In this document: in pieces, positions 1 to 5,986 of the stretch
How positions within the stretch are numbered: the stretch's first letter is position 1
How the letters are laid out: each line of letters opens with the position of its first letter
Assembly (NCBI GenBank): GCA_964445525.1
Contig: CAYULA010000042.1
Coordinates: forward strand, 1-30,686
Source of the DNA: Penumbrarchaeum sp964445525
GTDB taxonomy: Archaea; Thermoplasmatota; Penumbrarchaeia; Penumbrarchaeales; Penumbrarchaeaceae
Length of the DNA: 30,686 bases
Reading direction: 5' to 3'
Program-made: the position numbers and the translations under genes
The notes under the pieces: generated by a model
The model's database searches: none
Seen by the model: only the letters and a program-made list of their open reading frames with translations
Told to the model about the DNA's origin: nothing

Positions 1-2
1 AT

Positions 3-59
3 CGAATGTCATCTCAAACTGATCCGGGGTTCAAATTACCTTCGGAACTACTGAAATAA
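3..59 (+). CDS. possible 3' end of a gene cut by the window edge
   Basis: The third forward frame is open from the window edge to a TAA at 57-59 and would end in SELLK. Nineteen codons are too few to identify a family. The only support is that a run of seven T (87-93) follows on the same strand, as expected for an archaeal oligo-T transcription stop, and that the next gene (119-337) faces it. It may be chance. The remaining bases to 118 show nothing else. Confidence 0.25.
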   Translation, partial: RMSSQTDPGFKLPSELLK

Positions 60-118
60 ACGGTAATGTGTATTACTAAAGCCAGATTTTTTTCCAGCAT
101 TGTTTGAGGATCGAAAGG

Positions 119-337
119 TCACTCCCTTTCGCCTATGGAGCTCGCAACCTCGTTGAGGTCCTTCATCAGAGCATCGACGTCCATGCCATGTGCTCCCGCT
201 CCCTGTTCAATGGTCTCGAAATTTGCCATGGCGCAGCCGATGCAACCGAGTCCGTGCTGGACGAAAACCGGGATCAGCTCTGGATACTTCTGGATAACCT
301 GGGCAATTCCCATGTCCTTGGTTATTATCTCTGTCAT
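119..337 (-). CDS. DUF1858 / hybrid-cluster-associated redox disulfide domain protein
   Basis: A 72-residue protein consisting of one DUF1858 domain (also called hybrid cluster protein-associated redox disulfide domain). It opens MTEIITKDMGIAQVIQKYPE, then has the diagnostic HGLGCIGC segment, whose CxxC pair is thought to act as a redox-active disulfide. The domain occurs alone or fused to redox enzymes; its partner and exact role are not settled, so only a cytoplasmic redox or thiol-linked role is inferred. A GTG nine bases upstream (346) is also in frame, but the ATG at 337 aligns better with how the family begins. A TATA-like AAATATAAA at 368-376 places the transcription start near 346, giving an almost leaderless mRNA. 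It is divergent from pheT and shares its promoter region. Length is normal for the family. Confidence 0.85.
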   Translation of the reverse strand: MTEIITKDMGIAQVIQKYPELIPVFVQHGLGCIGCAMANFETIEQGAGAHGMDVDALMKDLNEVASSIGERE

Positions 338-367
338 GGAATCCACTCGATTGCCGATGTCGGAATG

Positions 368-376
368 AAATATAAA
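368..376. promoter_or_regulatory. TATA-like box shared by divergent DUF1858 and pheT genes
   Basis: AAATATAAA lies between the two divergent genes and reads as a TATA-like box on both strands. At about 26 nt it predicts a start near 346 on the minus strand (start codon at 337) and near 398 on the plus strand, which would give pheT a leader of roughly 75 nt containing an SD sequence. Only one AT-rich element is visible, so the two genes may compete for it or be coupled. Inferred from spacing only. Confidence 0.5.
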
Positions 377-471
377 CCTTAACCCCCTAAATAGTGAAGA
401 TAATCCCGATCACCCGAAAGGTAAAGGTTAATAGAGGTCTGTACTTCTCGGTTGAAAAAGGAGAAAGAGAA

Positions 472-2214
472 ATGCCCGTGGTCAATCTGGATATAGAGGA
501 TCTCGCCAGACTCGTAGGAGAGGATTTCGACCTTGAGAGGTTCAAGGAAGAGATCCCCATGATAGGAGCCACCGTCGAGAAGGTGGAGGAGGGTGAGATC
601 TCCATGGAGTTCTTCCCTGACCGGCCCGACCTCTTTTCGGTAGAAGGAGTGGCCAGAGCATACAGGAAATTCTCCGGAAAGGGAAAAGAGGACCTTTCCA
701 AAACCCACAGGATCAGTGGCAGTTCAGGCATCGATCTTGAGGTGGATAGCTCGGTAGCCGAGATACGACCCGTCATCGGAGCTGCATTCATCAGGGGAGT
801 TGAAATCGACGACAAGGCCCTGATCTCCATCATGAACCTCCAGGAGAAGCTGCACATAACCGTTGGGAGGAAGAGGAGAAAGGTAGCGATTGGAATTCAT
901 GATGCTTCCCCCCTGAAGCCCCCTTTCAGGTACTGGGGGGCCGATCCCAAGGAGATCAGTTTCGTTCCCCTCCAGAAGGAGGGGGAATGGGACCTGGAAA
1001 GGATACTCAAAGAGCATGAAAAGGGAACCGCCTATGCCTGGATCATGGAAGGCATGGGGAAATATCCGATAATCACCGATTCCAGGGACCAGGTTCTTTC
1101 ATTTCCTCCCATCATCAACGGCGAACTTACAAGGGTGACCGAGGATACGAAAGATATCTTTATCGACTGCACGGGATGGGATCGCAAGGCAGTGGAGCTC
1201 TCGGTCAATATCGTTTGCTCCCAGCTGATGGACAGGGGAGGGACCCTGGAAGAGGTCATGGTGACATATCCGGAAGGTGATGAGTTCAAGAAACTGGGTC
1301 TTGAAACGGGATCGTGGCCTCACTTCGATTGGCAGCCCATGTCCGCAGACAGGAACTGGACAAAAAAATGGCTGGGCAAGGACCTGAATCCCGATGAGAT
1401 CGAGAGGTCCCTTCTGAGGACCGGTTATGAGAGGATAAGTGTCAAAGATGATGAGTTCGGATGTCTTATTCCTCCCTGGAGGGGCGACATCCTGCATCAG
1501 GCGGACCTGGTAGAAGATGTTGCCGTGGGATTGGGTTTCGATTCCTTCGGCGGCATGGTATCCAAAAGGTCCACAATGGGATCCGAGAGGAGGCTTTCAA
1601 CGATCTCCAGATACGTCAGGCAGACACTCATCGGAATAGGCTTTCTGGAGGTCAGGACCATCTCTCTATCCAACGAACAGTCACAGTTCTCATTGATGGG
1701 AAGGGATGAACATGAGCATCTGAAGCTGACAAATCCGATCACCGTGGATCATACCATGATGAGGATGTCCTGTCTCCCGTCATTGATGGCCCTGCTGAAG
1801 GCGAACAAGCACAGGGACCTCCCCCAGAGATTGTTCGAGACAGGGGACGTCATGGTGGGAAACAGGAACAGGAACCTTCTTTCCGGAGTGAGCGAGGACA
1901 ACAAGGCCTCCTTCACAGAGGTGAAGGGATACGTCCAGAGAATACTCCAGGATCTCGCGGTCCCGTATGTTCTGGAACCTGTGGAACTGGGCCGATACAT
2001 AAAGGGAAGAAGCGCGGCCCTGATGGTGGAGCTTCCCGATGATATCAAGATGGAGACAGGACCCTTCCCGGAGCTTGAAAAAGGCAAAATGGTCCCTATG
2101 GGCCATTTCGGAGAGGTGGATCCATCAATAATAACAGAAAGCGAGCTTACCACACCGGTCTCGGCATTCGAGATCGACCTGGACCTCTTGAAGGAGATGG
2201 CCAATATTCTCTGA
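472..2214 (+). CDS. pheT: phenylalanine--tRNA ligase beta subunit
   Basis: The beta chain of the (alpha-beta)2 phenylalanyl-tRNA synthetase, which charges tRNA-Phe in the cytoplasm; beta supplies tRNA binding, assembly and editing functions. The 580 residues match the archaeal/eukaryal short type, which lacks the N-terminal OB-fold tRNA-binding region of bacterial PheT. The order is an N-terminal domain opening MPVVNLDIEDLARLVGEDFD, a B3/4 editing region with NGELTRVTEDTKDIFID near residues 210-240, a B5 domain containing PPWRGDILHQADLVEDVAVG near 335-355, and the class II-like catalytic-fold core to the end. The frame extends upstream to a GTG at 394, but the ATG at 472 is preceded by GGAG (460-463) at eight bases and gives the family's usual N-terminus. 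The catalytic alpha subunit, pheS, is not adjacent: the upstream neighbour is divergent and a small coiled-coil gene follows. No sequence defect is visible. Confidence 0.96.
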   Translation: MPVVNLDIEDLARLVGEDFDLERFKEEIPMIGATVEKVEEGEISMEFFPDRPDLFSVEGVARAYRKFSGKGKEDLSKTHRISGSSGIDLEVDSSVAEIRPVIGAAFIRGVEIDDKALISIMNLQEKLHITVGRKRRKVAIGIHDASPLKPPFRYWGADPKEISFVPLQKEGEWDLERILKEHEKGTAYAWIMEGMGKYPIITDSRDQVLSFPPIINGELTRVTEDTKDIFIDCTGWDRKAVELSVNIVCSQLMDRGGTLEEVMVTYPEGDEFKKLGLETGSWPHFDWQPMSADRNWTKKWLGKDLNPDEIERSLLRTGYERISVKDDEFGCLIPPWRGDILHQADLVEDVAVGLGFDSFGGMVSKRSTMGSERRLSTISRYVRQTLIGIGFLEVRTISLSNEQSQFSLMGRDEHEHLKLTNPITVDHTMMRMSCLPSLMALLKANKHRDLPQRLFETGDVMVGNRNRNLLSGVSEDNKASFTEVKGYVQRILQDLAVPYVLEPVELGRYIKGRSAALMVELPDDIKMETGPFPELEKGKMVPMGHFGEVDPSIITESELTTPVSAFEIDLDLLKEMANIL

Positions 2215-2261
2215 TCCTCGTACCCCAAATAATTTAAGCGAAGGGCTCATAAATTGAATCG

Positions 2262-2462
2262 ATGGCCGAGGAAAAAAGAATAGAGGAGAAACTTGCCGAA
2301 TTGGAGGAAGCTCTCAGGGAACCCGATGGCGAGATATCGGAAAAGAACAGGAGGATCCTTGAAGAGATCAAGAAGGACCTCGAGAGCATAAGCCAGTCAA
2401 AGAAAAGGATCAAGAAGATGAAAAAGAGACTGGAAAAAACCAAGGAGAATCTCCCAGATTGA
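2262..2462 (+). CDS. small charged coiled-coil protein, hypothetical
   Basis: A 66-residue protein I do not recognise. It is almost entirely Glu/Lys/Arg with hydrophobic residues spaced as in a heptad coiled coil (EEKLAELEEALRE, ILEEIKKDLESISQ, KKMKKRLEKTKENL). It has no signal peptide, membrane segment or cysteine, so it should be a soluble cytoplasmic helical oligomer or adaptor. It begins 47 nt after the pheT stop. TATA-like AATTTAAG (2231-2238) sits about 26 nt upstream, which suggests its own leaderless transcript rather than translation from the pheT message. Its charge-rich codons are consistent with a genuine gene, but short low-complexity reading frames can arise by chance. Homologue conservation is unknown to me. 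Confidence 0.7.
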   Translation: MAEEKRIEEKLAELEEALREPDGEISEKNRRILEEIKKDLESISQSKKRIKKMKKRLEKTKENLPD

Positions 2463-2479
2463 TGCTTATTTGTATGCGA

Positions 2480-2493
2480 AAATTTTAAAATTT
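2480..2493 (+). promoter_or_regulatory. palindromic AT-rich TATA-type element upstream of the acyltransferase gene
   Basis: AAATTTTAAAATTT is a perfect 14-bp palindrome in the gap after the coiled-coil gene. Read as a TATA box it predicts transcription starting near 2512, leaving an untranslated leader of about 88 nt before the TTG start at 2600. That is much longer than the leaders implied for most other genes in this window. Confidence 0.45.
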
Positions 2494-2522
2494 CATCAAT
2501 CCATAATTACCCAGGGAGCTGC

Positions 2523-2582
2523 CGCCGGTTCCGATCCCTTGGAGTCGCTTCCCAGAGCGAACACCTAATTGGATCGGAGGCG
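2523..2582 (+). ncRNA. structured 5' leader (possible cis-regulatory RNA)
   Basis: In RNA form this leader can fold into a long interrupted hairpin. TCCGATCC (2530-2537) pairs with GGATCGGA (2571-2578). After a three-base bulge (2527-2529), CGCC (2523-2526) pairs with GGCG (2579-2582). Inside the loop TCGCT (2545-2549) pairs with AGCGA (2556-2560). The SD sequence GGTGA (2589-2593) follows immediately. A short CACC (2562-2565) in the loop could alternatively pair with the SD GGTG. I recognise no known riboswitch class and it does not fold as a tRNA. The pairing is visible by eye; a regulatory role is inference. Confidence 0.35.
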
Positions 2583-2599
2583 CCCGGGGGTGACGGGGA

Positions 2600-4273
2600 T
2601 TGAAGAGATTGGTAACACTCGATGTGTTGAGGGGAGCCTGCATAATTGTCATGGTGGGCGTGCATGTATTCTCCTCCATATTCGACAAATCCTGGATAGG
2701 GACGGAGGAGATGGCTTCCAGGACCCTTCTCGACATATTCTTCCTGCTCGGTCTGGCCTACCTCGGAGGGATGACCGGTCTCTTTCTGATGGTGTCCATG
2801 GTAGCTCATACCATATCCGTCAACGGACAGCTGGAAAAGGGAAGAGATCTGAAAAGTGTGATGCTTCGCCAGATAACGGCAGGTGTTATTCTGATCGTAT
2901 TCGCCTTCCTGGTTGAAGGGACCCTGGGGCAGTACGGATTCCTTGGGAGGATGGCCTATTTCGATCCCCTGGGAGATAGAAGTTTTCAGGAAATGGTTAG
3001 CCATCATCTGCCCAGAATATTTTACAGAGGATTTCATTTCATGACCCTCCAGACCATCGGATTCTGCATCGTGATCAACTCCGGCATCCAATGGCTGATG
3101 TACAGAAAAGGGGGAAGGAAAAAGATTTCCAGGAACTTCGGGATATACATCGGGCTTGCTGCCGCGGTAATCCTGCTCACGCCCGTGATGTGGGGGGTTG
3201 CCGATGCGATAATACCGGGGTATCCGTTCGCCCAGTATCCCGGATCCGACCGGATGGTGCAGTATCCTCTGGAGGGGACCTCGACAATCCCCGAGATACT
3301 CCTTCTCAGGATCCTCGCACCCATCGCGGGGCAGACCGAACCTCTCTTTCCTTTTCTTTTCATTTCTTTTACAGGGGTCCTCATAGGCATGTACCTATCA
3401 CTTTCCGAGGTTCCAAAAAAGATCTGCAACAAGGGAATCAAGCTTGGACTCGCCATGACCGCAATCGGAGCCGTTGGCATACAGATCATGTGGATTCTGG
3501 GTCTCGATTCCTGGTCGAACCTGGAAAATGACATCAATTCCCTGCTCAACATGAAGGTGTGGTTTCCCATACTTCTGGTAACCACCGGGGGCCAGCTGAT
3601 AATACTATTCTTGACCCTGAGGATGGTGGAATTCAGGGGAATTCAGAATATTTTCGCTGAGAAGACCAGATGGATAAGGAGGTTCGGAGCCGCTTCGCTT
3701 ACGATATTCACCATACAGTGGATCGATGCTTTCCCGAGGTTTTTTCTCAGTCTTCTGCCGGGGGTGGATGTCTTCGGCCACAGTGACGGGATGATGGTCT
3801 CACTGGGAGTGGTTCTGATAGTGATACTGATGTGGGACCTGATCTTAAGATTGTGGACGAGATTGAAACTTGTGGGCTCCTTCGAATGGTTCTTCTCCCA
3901 AACTCTGAAAATATTGGGAAGGATCATCTTCAAGGTGAAAAAGACGGAGATGAAGGTGAAAAACTGGTGGTATGTGGAGAGGCTGGACCTGTTTTCCGCC
4001 TCCAATCCGGTGGAATGGACCGATTTCTCCAGGGGAAGGTCCGGGGAGAGGGGGAAATTGAAGGACTGCAGGCTGTGCTATTACATCTCGATATCGGGAA
4101 TCCTATTCTTCCCGCTTTCATTCATGGCCTACCTGTTCACCAGAAAACTGGAGAGGTCGGAGATCGCCAATCAATACCTGAAAAGGGCCAGTTTCCTCTC
4201 AAGGTTGGGATTGATACTGGCGGTTGTTGAGATCACGGTTATGTCAATAACAAATAATTATCTGATAAAATAA
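2600..4273 (+). CDS. HGSNAT-like polytopic membrane acyltransferase (DUF1624 type)
   Basis: A 557-residue integral membrane protein opening KRLVTLDVLRGACIIVMVGVHVF. This is the signature first helix of the heparan-alpha-glucosaminide N-acetyltransferase catalytic family (PF07786/DUF1624, related to acyltransferase-3), with the conserved Arg-Gly and an His at the end of the helix. About ten hydrophobic segments follow up to residue ~420. Then comes a charged cytosolic stretch (~425-495) and two more hydrophobic segments near the C-terminus (around GILFFPLSFMAYLF and LGLILAVVEITVMSI). Family members move acetyl groups from acetyl-CoA across membranes to sugars; the substrate here is unknown, with surface glycan or lipid modification a guess. 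The TTG start is supported by GGGGGTGA (2586-2593) six bases upstream and by the family-typical N-terminus. The extra C-terminal part is longer than the core family domain. Confidence 0.8.
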   Translation: MKRLVTLDVLRGACIIVMVGVHVFSSIFDKSWIGTEEMASRTLLDIFFLLGLAYLGGMTGLFLMVSMVAHTISVNGQLEKGRDLKSVMLRQITAGVILIVFAFLVEGTLGQYGFLGRMAYFDPLGDRSFQEMVSHHLPRIFYRGFHFMTLQTIGFCIVINSGIQWLMYRKGGRKKISRNFGIYIGLAAAVILLTPVMWGVADAIIPGYPFAQYPGSDRMVQYPLEGTSTIPEILLLRILAPIAGQTEPLFPFLFISFTGVLIGMYLSLSEVPKKICNKGIKLGLAMTAIGAVGIQIMWILGLDSWSNLENDINSLLNMKVWFPILLVTTGGQLIILFLTLRMVEFRGIQNIFAEKTRWIRRFGAASLTIFTIQWIDAFPRFFLSLLPGVDVFGHSDGMMVSLGVVLIVILMWDLILRLWTRLKLVGSFEWFFSQTLKILGRIIFKVKKTEMKVKNWWYVERLDLFSASNPVEWTDFSRGRSGERGKLKDCRLCYYISISGILFFPLSFMAYLFTRKLERSEIANQYLKRASFLSRLGLILAVVEITVMSITNNYLIK

Positions 4274-4277
4274 GGAA

Positions 4278-4300
4278 GGGACCTCCCTAGTGAAGGTCCC
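4278..4300. terminator. hairpin between convergent genes
   Basis: GGGACCT (4278-4284) and AGGTCCC (4294-4300) form a perfect 7-bp inverted repeat with a 9-base loop. It lies in the 50-nt gap between the convergent ends of the acyltransferase and the secreted-protein gene. There is no long T-run on either strand next to it, so it is only a plausible bidirectional stop or 3'-end stabiliser. Confidence 0.4.
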
Positions 4301-4323
4301 GTTAATTCATTCCCATCTTTCCT

Positions 4324-5850
4324 TCATCTGTCCATTCTGTAGGTCTCGTAGTAGTCGGACCTCTCTTTCGGTCTTTCCGTGTTGGACCTTCCCCTTGCCA
4401 TGAGGACTCCCGTCAGGGCAAGCATGCCGAGGACTATTATAACAGCTCCGGCGGCGAGCATAACGATGCCTATCCTGATGGTTGGATCCTCCTGCTCGCC
4501 TCCTTTGGAGGACTGGTCCTCGATGTCGAAAGCATCGACCGAGATGGATGGATCGTGGTAGATCGAGGATCCTCCCGGATAGGAGAAGCCTCCGATTATT
4601 CCCATTCCCGAGTAGAGGCTTCCGCTCATGCTCATTCCTTGGAAATGCCTCCCGTAGTAAACCTGGAAGAACATCTCGTCCTCTTCACCGTCAACGGTGA
4701 CGTTGGAGACCCATCTGAACCATCCGACCCTCTGCCAGTTGTCGGAGAATCCGATCCTGTTCTTCCTGATGAGCTTCGGGGCCTTGTTGTTGCTCGTTGA
4801 GATCACGGGTTCCTCGGAATCGTCCTCCTCGAGGTCCTCCTCATCGATTATCTCCTCACCCTCATCGGTTTCGTAGGCTGCGGTGCCGTTTCCGATACCG
4901 GTTTTCACCAGATCAACGAGGTATTCCGACAGAGCGGGGGAGAGAGCGTTCATGTAGATTATCTCGGTGGACATCAGCAACGAGGGTTCGGTGTTCCTTC
5001 CGACGAAATCCCAGCCCTCTATGAGATGATCGAACTTTGCATTGGCCTTGACCGATGTTCCGTTGTAAGCCCTTGTTTCGAGATACTCGGACTCTTCAAC
5101 CTGCCAGTCCCCCTCCCCTCCGGATACATCAACCTCGAAGACAGGGACATTGTTCCTGGTCACGGTCTCCCTCTGGGCATAGAGGTGGAAGGTGAGTTCC
5201 ACCTTTTCCAGCCTGTTCTGCCTGTCCATTGGAATGTTGAAGATGGGAGATCTGTACTTCAGGTCCTCCGCGGTAAGTTTGAGGGACCATTCGACCGAGC
5301 CGTTTTCGTTCGTTGTCTTGTTTACCTCGGAGGGGGTCCATGCGGTTCTCAGGGGCACCTTCTTGTATACTGGTTCCCTCGTCTGGTTCTCCTCGTCGTC
5401 CTGTAGATTGATCCTCCTGGAGTCCCAGATGCCGTTTTGGTCCTTGTCGTTGTATTCGTAGATTGTGTCGAACCTCTGAGCATAGAGGGTTCTTACGGGA
5501 ATGGGTTTGTCCTTCCAGACCAGTTCTCCGTTTTCATTGTAGATATCCGCGGTTCCCAGATATCTGGTGAAGATCGATACTACGTAGATGTTGTTGGGAT
5601 TGTCCTCCGTTCCGTACAGCACCCCGATCATTGCATCATTGTCCTGGTTGTGTACGCCTATGAAGTTCCCTCCTCCCAGGATATCCTCTATCTTCTCCTC
5701 CGTTATCCTGAGTTCGGGGAATTCCACATCGTCTATCACTTCTTCTTCCGTTTCCTGTGCCGAGACATCGCCAATCACCAGACCAAGCCCTCCAAGGAGC
5801 GTGACAAGGGTGATGAAGGCGGTTGCGGCCTTTCCGAATCCGTTTTCCAT
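4324..5850 (-). CDS. secreted, C-terminally membrane-anchored surface protein, unknown function
   Basis: 508 residues with a Sec-type signal peptide (hydrophobic TAFITLVTLLGGLGLVIG, likely cleavage after VSAQ near residue 32), a large acidic ectodomain and one hydrophobic anchor near residues 460-483. A short Arg-rich cytoplasmic tail follows. The ectodomain has several N-x-S/T sequons, an aspartate/glutamate tract (EEEDLEEDD type, about 345-365) and a Ca-binding-type loop DKDQNGIWD with D135, D137, N139 and D143 in dockerin/EF-like spacing. I recognise no catalytic motif or named family. The frame begins with a GTG at 5859, but that GTG is part of the SD GAGGTGAT (5855-5862); the ATG at 5850 is the likely start. 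It is divergent from the STAND regulator, which may control it. An envelope or S-layer-associated role is inferred. Confidence 0.8.
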   Translation of the reverse strand: MENGFGKAATAFITLVTLLGGLGLVIGDVSAQETEEEVIDDVEFPELRITEEKIEDILGGGNFIGVHNQDNDAMIGVLYGTEDNPNNIYVVSIFTRYLGTADIYNENGELVWKDKPIPVRTLYAQRFDTIYEYNDKDQNGIWDSRRINLQDDEENQTREPVYKKVPLRTAWTPSEVNKTTNENGSVEWSLKLTAEDLKYRSPIFNIPMDRQNRLEKVELTFHLYAQRETVTRNNVPVFEVDVSGGEGDWQVEESEYLETRAYNGTSVKANAKFDHLIEGWDFVGRNTEPSLLMSTEIIYMNALSPALSEYLVDLVKTGIGNGTAAYETDEGEEIIDEEDLEEDDSEEPVISTSNNKAPKLIRKNRIGFSDNWQRVGWFRWVSNVTVDGEEDEMFFQVYYGRHFQGMSMSGSLYSGMGIIGGFSYPGGSSIYHDPSISVDAFDIEDQSSKGGEQEDPTIRIGIVMLAAGAVIIVLGMLALTGVLMARGRSNTERPKERSDYYETYRMDR

Positions 5851-5869
5851 TTTTATCACCTCTTTTTCG

Positions 5870-5881
5870 GCCCCGAAGGGC
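5870..5881 (-). other. UUCG tetraloop hairpin in the leader of the secreted-protein gene
   Basis: On the minus strand the leader reads GCCC-TTCG-GGGC, a 4-bp G/C stem closed by the exceptionally stable C(UUCG)G tetraloop. It lies seven bases upstream of the SD sequence (5855-5862). It may protect the 5' end or modulate initiation. It is short enough to be fortuitous. Confidence 0.35.
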
Positions 5882-5925
5882 TCTGATGTATCGATTCCCC
5901 TTGGTTGCCTATATCAATGGCGCGC

Positions 5926-5949
5926 ACTTTTACGTACTTGTATCACTTG
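5926..5949. promoter_or_regulatory. phased ACTT repeats in a divergent promoter region
   Basis: ACTT occurs at 5926, 5936 and 5945 (ACTTTTACGT, ACTTGTATC, ACTTGCAAA), i.e. every 9-10 bp, about one helical turn. ACTTTT (5926-5931) also forms an inverted repeat with AAAAGT (5951-5956). The block lies directly upstream of the TATA-like region of the STAND regulator and between it and the divergent surface gene. This makes it a candidate operator for one or both. Pattern seen by eye; binding is inference. Confidence 0.35.
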
Positions 5950-5954
5950 CAAAA

Positions 5955-5969
5955 GTATAAGATATATTT
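5955..5969 (+). promoter_or_regulatory. TATA-like region of the STAND regulator gene
   Basis: AGTATAAGATATATTT lies 18-32 nt before the ATG at 5987, the spacing expected for a leaderless archaeal transcript. No SD sequence is present in front of that ATG, which agrees with leaderless initiation. Confidence 0.5.
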
Positions 5970-5986
5970 CCGACGCTTTCCGATCG

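Noticed and set aside
24..45. GGTTCAAAT motif resembling a tRNA T-loop
   Set aside because: The flanking bases do not form the 5-bp T-stem and no acceptor stem fits.
394..471. N-terminal extension of PheT from the GTG at 394
   Set aside because: The family N-terminus begins at 472, which has a well-spaced SD; the extension does not look like any PheT domain.
387..857. Long antisense reading frames opposite pheT and other G+C-balanced genes
   Set aside because: They overlap genes with clear family identity, have Ser/Pro/Arg-biased composition typical of shadow frames, and lack convincing promoters or SD sites.
2520..2585. tRNA-like fold in the leader of the acyltransferase gene
   Set aside because: The GGTTCCGATCC segment resembles a T-arm at first sight, but the conserved purine-A of the loop is missing and no acceptor or anticodon stem can be drawn.
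5588..5986. 133-codon N-terminal extension of the STAND regulator
   Set aside because: It runs antisense over the signal-peptide end of the divergent surface gene and over the shared promoter region; the winged helix starts at the ATG at 5987.
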